DNA of 26,338 bases, taken from assembly GCA_958430865.1 (NCBI GenBank), contig CAUDNR010000219.1:3755-30092 (forward strand). The letters run 5' to 3'. The number at the start of each line of letters is the position of its first letter. Positions within the stretch are counted from its first letter, which is position 1. Source of the DNA: Entrophospora sp. SA101. Lineage: Eukaryota > Glomeromycota > Glomeromycetes > Entrophosporales > Entrophosporaceae. A model generated the notes under the pieces. The model did no database searches. It was given only the letters and a program-made list of their open reading frames with translations, and was not told where the DNA came from. This document shows positions 1-10,081 of the stretch, piece after piece. The translations under genes were made by a program, and so were the position numbers.

Positions 1-357
1 AACTATGTTATTTCCAGATGTCCAAGTGGTGAAAAGACTCTGTAATTGTAAACTAATACAACCTTCACAGAACCTATAAGAGTATCTTGTCAATTTACAT
101 TTGTTACATTCTTTTGGTTTTCCCTTTTTATTTCTTGCATTACCTAATTCCAATGTATAAACAAACTCTTTTTTACAATATTCTTTTTCATTTTCAGAAA
201 GCTCCTTGTTTTTTTTGACCAGTGAAAAAAAATAATCTTTTATACTTTCTTCATTAGAATTATTAGCATTAGCATTATTACGCATTTCATTATAAATTTT
301 AAATACAGATTCCTCTCTTTCTGTTGATAACGATGATAATAATTGAGCATGTGACAT
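1..357 (-). CDS. N-terminal part of a Rhizophagus-type protein kinase (partial, runs off the window)
   Basis: An open frame reads on the minus strand from the ATG at 355-357 to the window edge: 119 codons with no stop. The start gives MSHAQLLSSLSTEREESVFK. Near the end there are two Cys pairs (CNKCK and FCEGC) followed by WTSGNNIV. From memory, the pattern C-x2-C ... C-x2-C ... F-x2-WTSGN stands just before the catalytic domain of the very large Rhizophagus irregularis Ser/Thr/Tyr kinase-like family, where it is normally followed by a short linker and a TKL-type kinase domain. The kinase domain itself would lie outside the window, so kinase activity is inferred and not seen. The two Cys pairs could bind one zinc ion. 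The start is the first ATG in this frame. Confidence 0.72.
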   Translation of the reverse strand, partial: MSHAQLLSSLSTEREESVFKIYNEMRNNANANNSNEESIKDYFFSLVKKNKELSENEKEYCKKEFVYTLELGNARNKKGKPKECNKCKLTRYSYRFCEGCISLQLQSLFTTWTSGNNIV

Positions 358-1140
358 TATATAAAAATATAAAATTTTGAATTAGTGTTTTAATAAATGT
401 GGAGAATAACCTTTTTTTTTGAATGACGTGTAACAAACAATTTTTTCGTTCAACATTTTTTGATTGCCTCGAGTTTTCTCAAATTGATAAGGATGTAAAA
501 TTGAAAAACGAAATTTGCATCGTTTAAAGAACAACTTCATCATCACCAAACTCTAGTGATCGATTTATCGTGATTCAACAATAAAGAAATTCTTTGAAGA
601 TTTGAAAGTGATAAAAATAGAAAATAAATTAAAACTTACAAAAATATGTACCAAAATTTATTGATCGCTTCAAACTCAGACGCTAAAGACAGCTCAATCA
701 CATTATTAATATTATTGCGTATTACTATTACGCGTAGTTAACTTCAAAGTCAAAAATTTGAAAAACATCAATTTAACACAACTCATATGTATGTAAAGAC
801 AATTTGATTTTTTACATTTTATGAAATGTAATAAATAATAAAAGAATGGTTTTAATTTATAAAAAAGAAGAGGTATTTTATTTTGAAAGATAATACACGG
901 AAAAAATAAGTGACTTAATTAAGCAAAAATTCTAATTCAAATTATAACATTTGTAAACTTCCCATGATAATTATTCTTCTTGCATCATTGCAATATACAT
1001 ACAATAATATAATTATTCTTTATTATCATCAAGACACACATTTTTACATAACTTGGATCCTATTTTATAATTATAAAGCGTTTTTTAATTACGTCGAGCG
1101 TTTTTAATTACGTCAAGAGCTTTTACTTTAATCAAATCGT
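358..1140. other. Intergenic, 5' side of the kinase gene; one short tandem duplication
   Basis: I see no supported gene here. The stretch is AT-rich with frequent stops in all frames. The one local structure is a tandem duplication at 1081-1120: the 20-base unit TTTTTTAATTACGTCGAGCG is followed by a near copy ending ACGTCAAGAGC, so each unit holds an ACGTC core. The part next to 357 presumably contains the kinase promoter. Confidence 0.4.
1081..1120. repeat. 20-bp tandem duplication with ACGTC cores
   Basis: Two adjacent units share TTTTTAATTACGTC and differ mainly at their 3' ends (GAGCG against AAGAGC). ACGTCA is a CREB/ATF-type core, but two copies in intergenic DNA are only a weak hint of function. 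Confidence 0.45.
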
Positions 1141-2790
1141 CAAAATGGCCCTGGTGAGAAACTACATTTAGTCAATACTTTAGTTAAATCAATGACTAAA
1201 GTCAAGTTTTGTCATACATCATTATTTAGAGATAATATTCAATTTGGCAAAATCACAGAATTTTATGGTACACTGACTGTTACCAAGACAACATTAGGGT
1301 AAGTATTAAAGAAAAGAGAGAGAAAAACGAAAATCTTTTTTCCTTGAACATTATATATATACGTTAGATATGTTTAAAAAAAAGATTAATTGTTATGCGT
1401 GGATATATTCAAATTAATATATTTTTGTTGTTGACCCGACTAGAATACAATTATGTTTATATGATTATATAGAAGGCGCAAGTAAGATAAATGTTTATAT
1501 TAATATATATATATATATGCTTTTAAGACACTGAAGGAACTTTTATCCTGATCAAGCAACAGAAATTGTTAGAGAAACTGCTTAAATAATTCCTATTAAA
1601 TTTTGAATTGATATCAACCATTCGGTAAAAATATGTCTGGAAAATTTACAAATCAAATCAATAGATTCAATTTCATATTTATTTTCACAAATTCGTGATA
1701 TTCAACAAGAACTCAATTTAACAAAATTCGTTTCAGAATTTGATTTAGAAGTATGTGCTCATTAATCAATCTAATTGATTGATAATGGTATATGAATATT
1801 AATATATATTATAATAAATATTATCATCATTGATAATATAGATTGTTTTACTTGATCAATTAACAACAAAAATAGAAAGGTCAGAAGGGAATTCAACAAC
1901 TTTAGTTCCTTCATTAAGTATTAAATTACTGCATTAATTAATTAATAATGATAACTAATTATAGGTGAAAGTTGGGGACATAGCACAAATCGTGTTGAAC
2001 TTTATTGGCATAATGACATTAATAATAAGAATATTTATAAAAAATTTTAATAAAATCATCATATTCTGATAATAGAAAACCAATACAGTATCAAATCAAT
2101 GTAAAGTATATTATAGATGCTTATACATATATTTGTTTATTTTTAATAATATATCTTTTTTTTTTAATATAAAAAAAAAATAATTAAAAAATAGATTGTG
2201 GAATTTGTGACATATTTAATAGGTGAATCTTTAATATCGATATAGATAATATTAATATTTGATTGAATCTTGGTTGAGTGGATAATTTATTGCGAGAAAG
2301 TGAATGTTTGATTGATTATATTAAAAACAATAACCAAAGATTTGAAGTAGAAAAGGTATTCACGTTGGTTGGCAATGCTATTCCTTCCATAGCCATATTT
2401 GCATTGTCATTTTTAAGAATGTGTTCTGTTTTTTATATCCATATTTTTTTAATTAAGAATAAAAAAACTTTTCTTGTCTGTAAATAAATGAAATTGTATT
2501 AGATTTAACTAATATTATTGGATAAAATGATATTATTAATTATAAAATAATAAACAAATTTTTGCATAGTTGGAGAGGCAAAACAATTGTGAATTGTTTT
2601 GTAACCCTTTTCTAATGATTAATGGTTTGGTCAACCTTCAATTACCTTTTGATTTTACTATGAATGTTGCTACAGGGATGCTTCAACTGGTATATTTGTA
2701 TATGTTTCTTTTATTTGGTAATGGTATCGTGTTGGAGGCCAGATACAATATCGCAAGTAATTTGGTAGCTATATCGTATTGAGGCGCGGA
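1141..2790 (+). pseudogene. Decayed multi-exon gene of unknown identity
   Basis: Several strips read like exons separated by AT-rich introns. One at about 1141-1304 is open in one frame (it includes MTKVKFCHTSLFRDN) and ends at a good donor, GGGTAAGTA. Next comes 1530-1752 (FYPDQATEIVRETA, then stops, then QIRDIQQELNLTKFVSEFDLE). After an acceptor at about 1840 comes IVLLDQLTTKIERSEGNSTT, and after another acceptor near 1963 comes ESWGHSTNRVELYWHND. Further strips lie at 2278-2430 (RESECLIDYIKNNNQRFEVE) and 2570-2780. Codon-like composition and splice signals support a former gene. In-frame TAA/TGA codons inside the 1530-1640 strip, and the lack of one consistent path, argue that it is broken. 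I do not recognise the family. A live gene with badly placed exons remains possible. Confidence 0.35.
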
Positions 2791-3225
2791 CACATATAGT
2801 GAAGATAGACTACATTGTGGGCTTGGAAGCTTGCGACAATTTATTAATATAACTTATCGGACAACCTCAAACATATGCACGCTTGCAATACTTTACAAAT
2901 AATACTAGTCTAAAGTCCTTTATTTAATTATTTACACCATTATTTTTCGCAATCTCTTTTATTAAATCATTATTTATTTGTTCTGTAATACAAATAAAAT
3001 CAACAATGTAAGTGATATCTAGTTTTAATATTAAAAATCACCCATAAAAATTCTCTGACGTATATAGTTAGAAGAAAAAAAATCATAATGAAAGAAACAA
3101 GCTAATTTATTATTATTATTTCTTTGGTTCTATTGGAACTCTTGATAACAATAATGGGTTCTCTTTTACATCACAGAATTGTGATGGATCTTTCAAGACC
3201 AAGAAATTACTTATCTACATACATA
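2791..3225. other. Intergenic, nothing recognised
   Basis: AT-rich sequence without a supported reading frame, RNA gene or clear repeat. Confidence 0.4.
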
Positions 3226-3378
3226 GGCAACTCCCGTTAATCCGAAAGCCATTTTTCTTCTGTTTAACGGATTAACAGGAGGAGGATTGAAGATCAGTAT
3301 CTGTCTGGTTAAAATAAAGTTTCGGATTATTGGGGTAAATTAACGAATAGAAAAAAAATCGGATTAACAGGGGTTTCC
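3226..3378. mobile_element. Short MITE with pogo-like 'TTAATCCGA' ends
   Basis: The left end GGCAACTCCCGTTAATCCGA (3226-3245) and the reverse complement of 3359-3378 match at most positions, both ending GTTAATCCGA, so the element is about 153 bp. Two internal copies of the same motif (CGGATTAACAGG near 3268, and TTCGGATTATTGGGG near 3321) are typical of short palindromic derivatives. No reading frame is present, so any transposase must act in trans. The ends resemble pogo/Tigger-type Tc1-mariner elements. A TA precedes the left end, but I do not see a clean TA after the right end. Confidence 0.5.
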
Positions 3379-3748
3379 AATTACCAAATGAACCATAGAG
3401 GTATATACAAGGATTTTGAGTCTATCATCTTTGCTTATTATATATATTTTTAGTCACACATTCTTTGATTAAATAGTGCGCTTGTATACTTGTGTTATAG
3501 TTTGGTTAGTTTTAATGTTTTATAAATCACTTTACATTAAAAATAATTGATATCAGCGAAAATGAAAATTTGACAACAATAAGAAAGAAACATGTATAAT
3601 GATAAATTTCACAAGAGGTTTCATTCAAGAAATTTTCATAAAGGAAGGAACTCTGGATTCTTAAACATGGTACCGGGACACCCAAGAGTGGGGAATTTAT
3701 TGAATAGAAATAAAATCAGTTTTCTAATAATTATTATATGAGTCTGTC
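3379..3748. other. Intergenic, nothing recognised
   Basis: AT-rich sequence between the short MITE and the first GAATC-rich repeat copy. No gene or RNA is supported. Confidence 0.35.
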
Positions 3749-3955
3749 TAAGGCTCCGAACGAATCGAATGGTGACTCGATTCGAATTGATTCGAATCAA
3801 CCGGATTCCTAACGTCATATTAAATTTATATTTTTAATTTGATAATTTTAAATTTATATTACACAGTATCTCAATTAATGTGCCTCAATTAAATGAATAC
3901 TAATGGATTGAGGTCTAAGAATGGTTTAATGATAATAAAATTCTTTTTGATATGA
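3749..3955 (+). repeat. GAATC-rich dispersed repeat, copy A
   Basis: It begins TAAGGCTCCGAACGAATCGA and continues through alternating GAATCGAATC words to ACCGGATTCCTAA. It then runs through GTCATATTAAAT, CTCAATT and GATTGAGGT to ATAATAAAATTCTT. The same order of blocks recurs at 4349-4570, so this is a genuine dispersed repeat and not simple sequence. There is no coding frame. The type of parent element is unknown. Confidence 0.6.
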
Positions 3956-4076
3956 TATTTATTCGAATTTTTCATTTTTCCATAATAATACCTATATTAT
4001 TTATAATGATAAGAGTAAAAAAGTAACACGATTTACAGTTGTGCAATTCATAATAAGTACTAATATAATATTATTA

Positions 4077-4234
4077 ATGAATGATAACGATTTCATGGTC
4101 GAAAATGATGCTTCTTCAACTTCTTCAATTTCTTCAATAAGCACAGCACAATCTATTCAAAGAAGAACAAGAAGCATTGCGTGGAATCATTTTACAACCA
4201 TAGATGGAAAGGCAAGATGCAATTATTGCTCCAG
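4077..4234 (+). pseudogene. BED zinc-finger exon of a hAT transposase (fragment)
   Basis: From the ATG at 4077 the frame reads a Ser-rich start, then SIAWNHFTTIDGKARCNYCS. The spacing W-x2-F-x8-C-x2-C is the first half of a BED-type zinc finger, the DNA-binding N-terminus of most hAT transposases. The frame runs into a donor-like AG|GTAAAAA, and the remaining His ligands and the catalytic core do not follow in the next 900 bp, which are filled by non-coding repeats. I therefore call it a stranded first exon of a degraded hAT element. A domesticated BED gene with a distant second exon is less likely. Two hAT-type MITEs lie within 2 kb. Confidence 0.55.
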
Positions 4235-4348
4235 GTAAAAATTTTTTTTATTTAAATTTTACAGAATTCATTCACAATAATTTGAATACTTATGAATATT
4301 TAATTAATGATATTAAGTGGAGTATACACATTAAAAGGCAGTAGTACT

Positions 4349-4570
4349 TAAGGCTCCGAACGAATCGAATTGGATCGAATCGAATTTTAGAGCGATTTGA
4401 TTTGATTCGTTCAGTAGTCAATTCGAATCAAACCGGATTCCTAAATTTTTCTTAATGTCATATTAAATACAATGAATCTCAATTTAGTGTATCTCAATTT
4501 AATGATAATAACAGATTGAGGTTTAATAATAATTAATAATAATAATAATAAAATTCTTCTCAATATAATG
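4349..4570 (+). repeat. GAATC-rich dispersed repeat, copy B
   Basis: This is a second direct copy of the unit at 3749-3955. Both share TAAGGCTCCGAACGAATCGA, ACCGGATTCCTAA, GTCATATTAAAT, CTCAATTTA and AATAAAATTCTT in the same order. Copy B has an extra internal block of about 35 bp around 4385-4415. The two copies bracket the BED-finger fragment, about 600 bp apart. Confidence 0.6.
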
Positions 4571-4818
4571 GATTTCTCGATGTAGTCACAACGGATAGAC
4601 GAGAGACATAATAATAAGAAAAATTTTGTATGGTTTTATATGTGAAGCAAAAATTTTAAAAATCTGTTATGATAAGAATTAGTTATTATTATGGTCCATT
4701 GTGACAAGGTTTGAATATAATAATAACGGATTTTTGGAAAAAAATTTCTAAACACAAACTATCTGCTAAACCAAAATTGTGTATATTTTAAATTTTTTAA
4801 TCGATAAAGGATATTATT

Positions 4819-4993
4819 TAGTGATGGTAGCAAAACTGTTTTGAAAAAAAGATAGTTTCGTCCAATAAGTATCTAAATCTAAATCAATCTACTTTATTTT
4901 AAAAACTCACAATTTCAGCCATTAAAATTAGTTTCGTCAAAGTTTAGGCCAATCAATTTCGGCAATTAAGCATAGTTTCGGCCACCATCACTA
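4819..4993. mobile_element. hAT-type MITE with TAGTGATGG ends
   Basis: The left end TAGTGATGGTAGCAAAACT (4819-4837) pairs with the complement of AGTTTCGGCCACCATCACTA (4974-4993), about 16 of 19 positions. TAGTG at the tip fits the usual hAT terminal pattern. The element is about 175 bp and non-coding, with repeated internal AGTTTCGTC words. Candidate 8-bp flanks (ATATTATT and ATTCGAAT) match poorly, so the insertion is old or the call is only approximate. Confidence 0.5.
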
Positions 4994-5130
4994 ATTCGAA
5001 TCGAGTTGAGTTGAATCAGTTCGAATCAAATTATACATTCAACTCAGTTCAAATTAAAATGAATCGAATCAGTTCGAATCAAATTATATATATTTAATAT
5101 TCGAATCGAATCAGGGTACAATTCGAATTT
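4994..5130 (+). repeat. GAATC-rich repeat, degenerate third block
   Basis: This block is dense in GAATCGAATC words, like copies A and B. It contains an exact 23-base direct repeat at 5013-5035 and 5066-5088, beginning GAATCAGTTCGAATC. It starts directly at the right end of the hAT-type MITE, so the MITE may have inserted into an older copy of the repeat. Confidence 0.45.
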
Positions 5131-5919
5131 CATTGATTAATATATAATCAAAGTTTGGCAGTCTAATTACTGTCACCAATTATTACTTGGGAGACCGTAT
5201 TAATTTATGGTAAATTTATGATTATGTGTATCGGAATGAATTGGCTATTACTAAAGAATTAGCTTTAAATGTTTATTAGTCGAAACTAATTTATTAACTT
5301 ATTTCCAAGTTAAACTTTATTCCAAAGTTATTTTACAAGGATATCGGCTTCTTGTATACAATTAGTTCAATTAGAAGTGCTTTTATCGCAATATTATGTT
5401 TTCATGTCTTCGACATATTATTGTACCTCAACACAATTTTGTACTTTAAACACGCTTGTGTGTTTCTTGTATAATCACGCTTTTGTGTTTTAAGCACACT
5501 AAATAATTATGACGTTATATGAATTATGTGAAATAAAATTAAATGATTAAAAAAAAAAAAAGCAAAGTCGTACAACAAAAACATTCTGAATCCGTTTCAT
5601 TCAATTCTCAGAATGTTATATATTCTGAGAAATGGGAAGAATGAGTGTCAAGTTTCATATTTTTTGGTGTGGGAAAATTTACTAGGATTTATTTATATTT
5701 AAAGTTTAGTTGACGTGGTCACAAGGTTGATTTAATTCAATTCGGAATTAGAATGTCTTGACCAATTACAATGATAATGGATCAGCGTTAAATTCTAATT
5801 CCGGGGTACACATTAAAAAAAAAAGGATTATCAAAGTTATTTTTAATTATTATTATGATCAATTATTAATTTTTCTTTTAAATATGGTTACTAAGTGAAG
5901 AGAGATAATCCCTCGTGGT
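5131..5919. other. Intergenic with small hairpins
   Basis: No gene is supported. There are two clear hairpins: TCTCAGAAT / ATTCTGAGA at 5616-5624 and 5632-5640, and a perfect 12-base pair CGGAATTAGAAT / ATTCTAATTCCG at 5743-5754 and 5792-5803. They may be remnants of further MITEs, but I find no complete ends. Confidence 0.4.
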
Positions 5920-6165
5920 TAGGGCTGGCTTGCGTAAAGGGGAAAAATACTAATTTAGTAATAATTGTCTTGACTATATTAATATATATTAATATGACCA
6001 GTCAAAACGTGGTCCAGAAATTGAAGATTTTGATTTTGAAAATAATTAAAATTTAAAAAGATAATGTGCCCGAAATATGTATAACATGGCATACCCTGAT
6101 TGACAACACTAAATAATTTAGTCAAGTTTAGCCAAGTGCTCATTTGAGTTATGTAGCCAGCCCTG
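5920..6165. mobile_element. hAT-type MITE with AGGGCTGGC ends
   Basis: The left end TAGGGCTGGCT (5920-5930) and the right end AGCCAGCCCTG (6155-6165) form an inverted pair. AGGGCTGGC tips are common among hAT elements. The 8 bases just outside are CTCGTGGT on the left and CTTGTGAA on the right, 5 of 8 identical. This agrees with the 8-bp target duplication of hAT transposons after some decay. Length is 246 bp, with no coding capacity. Confidence 0.6.
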
Positions 6166-7260
6166 CTTGTGAAACGAAATACGTGCGTATAAATTTATAT
6201 CAATATTTTACAAAAGATATTACTATTACTATTACCAGTCAGTACGTTTTATATCGAAAAAATTATAATTTTTTAAAGAGTTTCTTTTTTAAATAATGAA
6301 CAATTCTAATTATATTATTCAAAGACACCCTTTACGTCTGCTCATTATAAATCGATAATTATATTATCTTTTAATAAACTATCAATATAATAATAGTTAA
6401 TAATGCCAAGCAAAGATAATTGTGATAATTCACTAAATCACAATGCTTCAAAAACTTCAATCAATTTAGTTGTATCTCATGTTTACTCTCCATTCTCTTC
6501 TTACATTTAGCCGATAATGTAAATGTGGTTGCATTTCACCTACTGAAACAAAGATTTACAATCAAAAAGTACCGTTTAGTCATTTTAATTTCTACAATTG
6601 AAAAACAATTCAGGATTCTAACATTAATTATATCGTTTCAACCTCGATATTAAATATTATTGGCTAATCAAGATCATTGTCTCATTACTATATATATATA
6701 AACCAAGGGATCTGCACATATGAATTTCCAAAATGAATTTATCAGATTCAGGAGTCCAAGACTATCAATTCTGCCGGAAATTAAATAATGAAGACAATGA
6801 AAAAAAAAAAAAATAGAATTCGATTAACAACTTAAACAACGAGAGTATAAATTAATTTCCCTCCGTATATGAATAATCCGATATGCATTTGATTTATCTT
6901 AGTATAAGAAGAAGAATTATGATTTCATGTGATATTTTAGAACCCCGCAAAATGGTTATTAATATAATTATTCGTTATATAAGAAGGAAAGAATCCAAAA
7001 AAACATTTCAATATATTCACAAAGCAACATTAGAACATTAATTTTTCGAACCAAAGCTATTTAACAGTTCAAAAGGTTGTTTATCTTATTTGAATATCAT
7101 ATAACGAATTTATGAGCTACATCCCTTTTTTATATCTATTCAAATAAGCTTGATAACCATTTGAGCCGTTAAATAACTTCAACCAACCAACCGATCAAAA
7201 TTCGAATCGAAAAAAAAAACAAAACTTTCATTCAATCCAACTTTTTAAAACAAATTCAAA
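6166..7260. other. Upstream region of the MOCOS-like gene
   Basis: No gene is supported; the longest ATG frames here are 22-36 codons and look random. The last 60 bp before the ATG at 7261 are A/C-rich (AAAACAAAACTTTCATTC) and resemble a fungal leader. A TATATATATA run near 6690 is too far upstream to be an obvious core promoter for the gene. Confidence 0.35.
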
Positions 7261-8919
7261 ATGAAGATGTCACCTCCTTTAAACGAAAAACAAGATATGA
7301 TTAACTCACGCAAACAAGGAACCAATTTTGAAAGAATACGTGCAGAAAAATTCAATTTTTTAAAAGAATTCTCAACAAGATATGGATACAATGGTAAAAT
7401 AGATCAAATCCGCGAGAAGGAATATCCACAATTAAAAAATGCAGTTTACCTCGACCATACAGGCTCAACGACATATGCCAAGTCTGCCATTAAAAATTTT
7501 GGCCGTGATTTGTTATCTAATCTTTACGGAAATCCTCATTCAAATTCACCAAGCTCAAGGGCAAGCTCTGCACGAATTGAAGAAGTTCGCAAAAGAATTC
7601 TTAGACATTTTAATACTAACGATGAAGACTACAGTGTAATTTTCACTGCAAATGCCACCAGTGCTGCTAAATTAGTCGGAGAAATGATTCCTTGGTCAAA
7701 ACACAGCACTTATAAGTATTTAAGAGAATCTCACAATAGTATCAATGGTTTAAGAAGATTTGTTGAGAAAATTAACCCGAAAAATATTGTTAGTTTAACC
7801 GAATCTGATGTAGTTTCAATGATTAAAAGTGCTCATAAACCTGACTATATACCTAAAAACCGTGAGATATCAGAAAAATCAAGGCGTAATCCTACGTATA
7901 ACCTTTTTGCGTATCCAGCTCAATGTAATTTCTCTGGAATGAGATTTCCCTTGAAATGGTCTCGTGAAATCAAGAAATTAGATACCGAACGTGAAAAAAC
8001 ATTGGTGCTATTAGACGCAGCAGCTTATGTCCCAACATCTCCGCTATCTCTAGCTGACAAAAAAAATTCACCAGATTTCGTTATCCTCAGTTTTTATAAA
8101 ATATTTGGATTCCCAACCGGGTTAGGAGCTTTAATAGTAAAAAATGAATTGGAACCAATTCTACAAAAAGATTATTTTGGTGGTGGCACAATTGAATCGG
8201 TCGCTTACGATAGACCATGGCAAAAATTCTCCAAAGATATGCCAACACGTTACGAAGATGGAACCGTCAACTTCTTAAATATAATCGCATTAGATCACGC
8301 GTTTGATTCATTTGAAAGAATGTATACAAATTGTGATAATATATCGATGCACGTGTCCAGTTTAATCACATTCCTTAGTAGAAATATGAAATCGTTTAAA
8401 CATTGGAATGGGAAAAGAGTCTGCATAGTGAATACTGACAGAGATTATTCAGATAGCAAGCAACATGGCGGTATATTTAGCTTTAACGTAAAACGTGCAG
8501 ATGGCACTTATCTTGGTTATTTTGATATAGAAAAACTCGCTAGCGTAAATGGTATTCATATTAGATCTGGTGGTAATTGTAACCCTGGTAGTATTACAAG
8601 GTGGTGTGGAGTTCGTTCTTCGGATGTTATTGAAAATTATTACGAGGGAAAAACTTGTAATGATGATAAAGATATATACAAAGGAAAACATTATGGCGCT
8701 GCTCGTTTATCTGTAGGTGCTATGACAACTATTGAAGATGTTTTAATCTGGTTGGACTTTTTTAAAAGACATTATGTTGAAATAATGCCTGGAGTGACAA
8801 TTAATGATATGAGTTACGATGTCGATGACAAAAATAGTATACTTAGTGATGAAGATACTATAAAAGGCGGACAGAGCTCGTTCCTGGCCATATTTAAAAG
8901 TTTCTTTAATTTCTGCTAA
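7261..8919 (+). CDS. Molybdenum cofactor sulfurase-like PLP enzyme without MOSC domain
   Basis: One exon, 552 aa. It is a class V aminotransferase/cysteine-desulfurase fold in the Moco sulfurase branch. Visible marks are the N-terminal NAVYLDHTGSTTY strip (about residues 60-72), GNPHSNSPSSR (about 90-100), the LLDAAAYVPTSPL cofactor loop, the PLP lysine K280 in SFYKIFGFPTG, and RSGGNCNPGS with Cys440. Cys440 aligns with the persulfide Cys of plant ABA3 and human MOCOS. In those enzymes the PLP half takes sulfur from L-cysteine and a C-terminal MOSC half holds the cofactor and completes activation of xanthine dehydrogenase or aldehyde oxidase. Here the protein stops about 110 residues after Cys440 and has no MOSC domain. 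It may be a stand-alone desulfurase with a separate partner or a paralogue with another acceptor. The start is the first ATG; an in-frame Met follows two codons later. Confidence 0.85.
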   Translation: MKMSPPLNEKQDMINSRKQGTNFERIRAEKFNFLKEFSTRYGYNGKIDQIREKEYPQLKNAVYLDHTGSTTYAKSAIKNFGRDLLSNLYGNPHSNSPSSRASSARIEEVRKRILRHFNTNDEDYSVIFTANATSAAKLVGEMIPWSKHSTYKYLRESHNSINGLRRFVEKINPKNIVSLTESDVVSMIKSAHKPDYIPKNREISEKSRRNPTYNLFAYPAQCNFSGMRFPLKWSREIKKLDTEREKTLVLLDAAAYVPTSPLSLADKKNSPDFVILSFYKIFGFPTGLGALIVKNELEPILQKDYFGGGTIESVAYDRPWQKFSKDMPTRYEDGTVNFLNIIALDHAFDSFERMYTNCDNISMHVSSLITFLSRNMKSFKHWNGKRVCIVNTDRDYSDSKQHGGIFSFNVKRADGTYLGYFDIEKLASVNGIHIRSGGNCNPGSITRWCGVRSSDVIENYYEGKTCNDDKDIYKGKHYGAARLSVGAMTTIEDVLIWLDFFKRHYVEIMPGVTINDMSYDVDDKNSILSDEDTIKGGQSSFLAIFKSFFNFC

Positions 8920-9057
8920 AATAGTTTCATTTATATAATTATACTTTAATTTTATAATATTCGTATACATATAATCTGATTGCATGTTGTGTATTGAATA
9001 CGAATACATGTAAATCTTTTTGTTACAGTCTAGAGCTATAAAGATAATAATTTAATT

Positions 9058-9063
9058 AATAAA
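9058..9063 (+). terminator. AATAAA polyadenylation signal
   Basis: AATAAA lies 139 bases after the stop of the MOCOS-like gene in a T-rich stretch. It is the first canonical signal downstream, so it is a likely but unproven 3' end signal. Confidence 0.4.
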
Positions 9064-10077
9064 ACTTTAGATGATAATTCACAAACATATTTGACATTTC
9101 TCGAAAAATTCACTTTAAATGTTCTTATTTTTTGCGCCATTAGTAAGTGTGTCCTAGTCAATTAACCCGATCCAAGTTTCATAAATTGCCATTTACCATT
9201 ACTGCCGCATCCCGAACATAAAAAATTATAATAGGATAGCATTATAATATTATAAAAAGATGTGACTGATATATTTTTTCATTAATTAAAAAAAATAAAA
9301 GATTCATGTTATGCAATCATCTCCAAATAATAATAATGTTCTAAAATGAACAAAAAATTTTTTTTTCATAACTTATTATTGCAACTTTTTGTTTTATCAA
9401 ACAACATGCCATGAAGTACAGTCGACGTTCAATGTAATACAACAATAATAGTGAAGTCGGTAATATATACTAATTTGTCGCGTGCAAATAATTTTAATTG
9501 GTATTAACACAGATTATCACTTTGGGGGTTTTTTTTTAATTTTTTCTTTAAACAATAAAATAATGTTTGGAAATTTTAAAAAAATATATTGAGGAAAAAA
9601 CCAAAAAAACCATAAAGATATAACAATTTATCTTACAGATATTGATGAGGAACTTGCAGACGGCGAAGTTTACCATTGAACAAAAGAGTAGCATTTAATG
9701 ATTTTTATATAGTAGATTAATTGAGTCAACAAGCAGGTATCATTTTTTTTTTATGTTTACAATTATTTATTGACAATGATAAGAGTTGCTGTAGTAAATC
9801 ACTAGATGTCTAACGATGAGATGCCAACTAGATGGGCGTGGCATGCTGTATAATGATGATATATATACATAAATTAAAAGATTGTAACAAATAATGGCTT
9901 GTTGAGAGTTTATAATAATGTCAGTCTTGGTATCTCTAAATTTAGCCATTGGTATCTTAATGTCAACATCTCAAAGGCTTTGACAAACTAATAATTACAC
10001 CAAGAGTGAATGTATAATGTAGCGAGCGGTGTTGTGTGTCTAGATCGAATCAACTGTATATCTGATTAACTATTTTC
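9064..10077. other. Intergenic, no supported gene
   Basis: AT-rich with homopolymer runs. A 60-codon minus-strand frame at 9767-9949 (MAKFRDTKTDIIINSQQA...) starts with a true ATG but matches nothing I know, and has no splice context or upstream signal. I treat it as chance or a remnant. Confidence 0.3.
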
Positions 10078-10081
10078 TTAG

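Noticed and set aside
3749..4445. TTCGAATC words resembling tRNA B boxes
   Set aside because: They occur in a repeated GAATC lattice without an A box, anticodon stem or cloverleaf.
5156..5215. 'ACTTGGGAGACCG' resembling a 5S rRNA 3' part
   Set aside because: Only about a dozen bases resemble it; the internal control region and the rest of a 5S gene are absent.
5171..5498. Possible solo LTR (starts TGTCACC, ends AAGCACA, rich in short hairpins)
   Set aside because: No matching flanking duplication, no second copy in the window, and no retrotransposon coding sequence nearby.
6403..6513. 36-codon frame MPSKDNCDNSLNHN upstream of the MOCOS-like gene
   Set aside because: Short, no motif and no splice link to 7261, whose own ATG has a good leader.
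8449..9009. Minus-strand frames of 80 and 88 codons
   Set aside because: They are shadows of the 3' part of the MOCOS-like gene; no domain, and the real gene has conserved catalytic residues.
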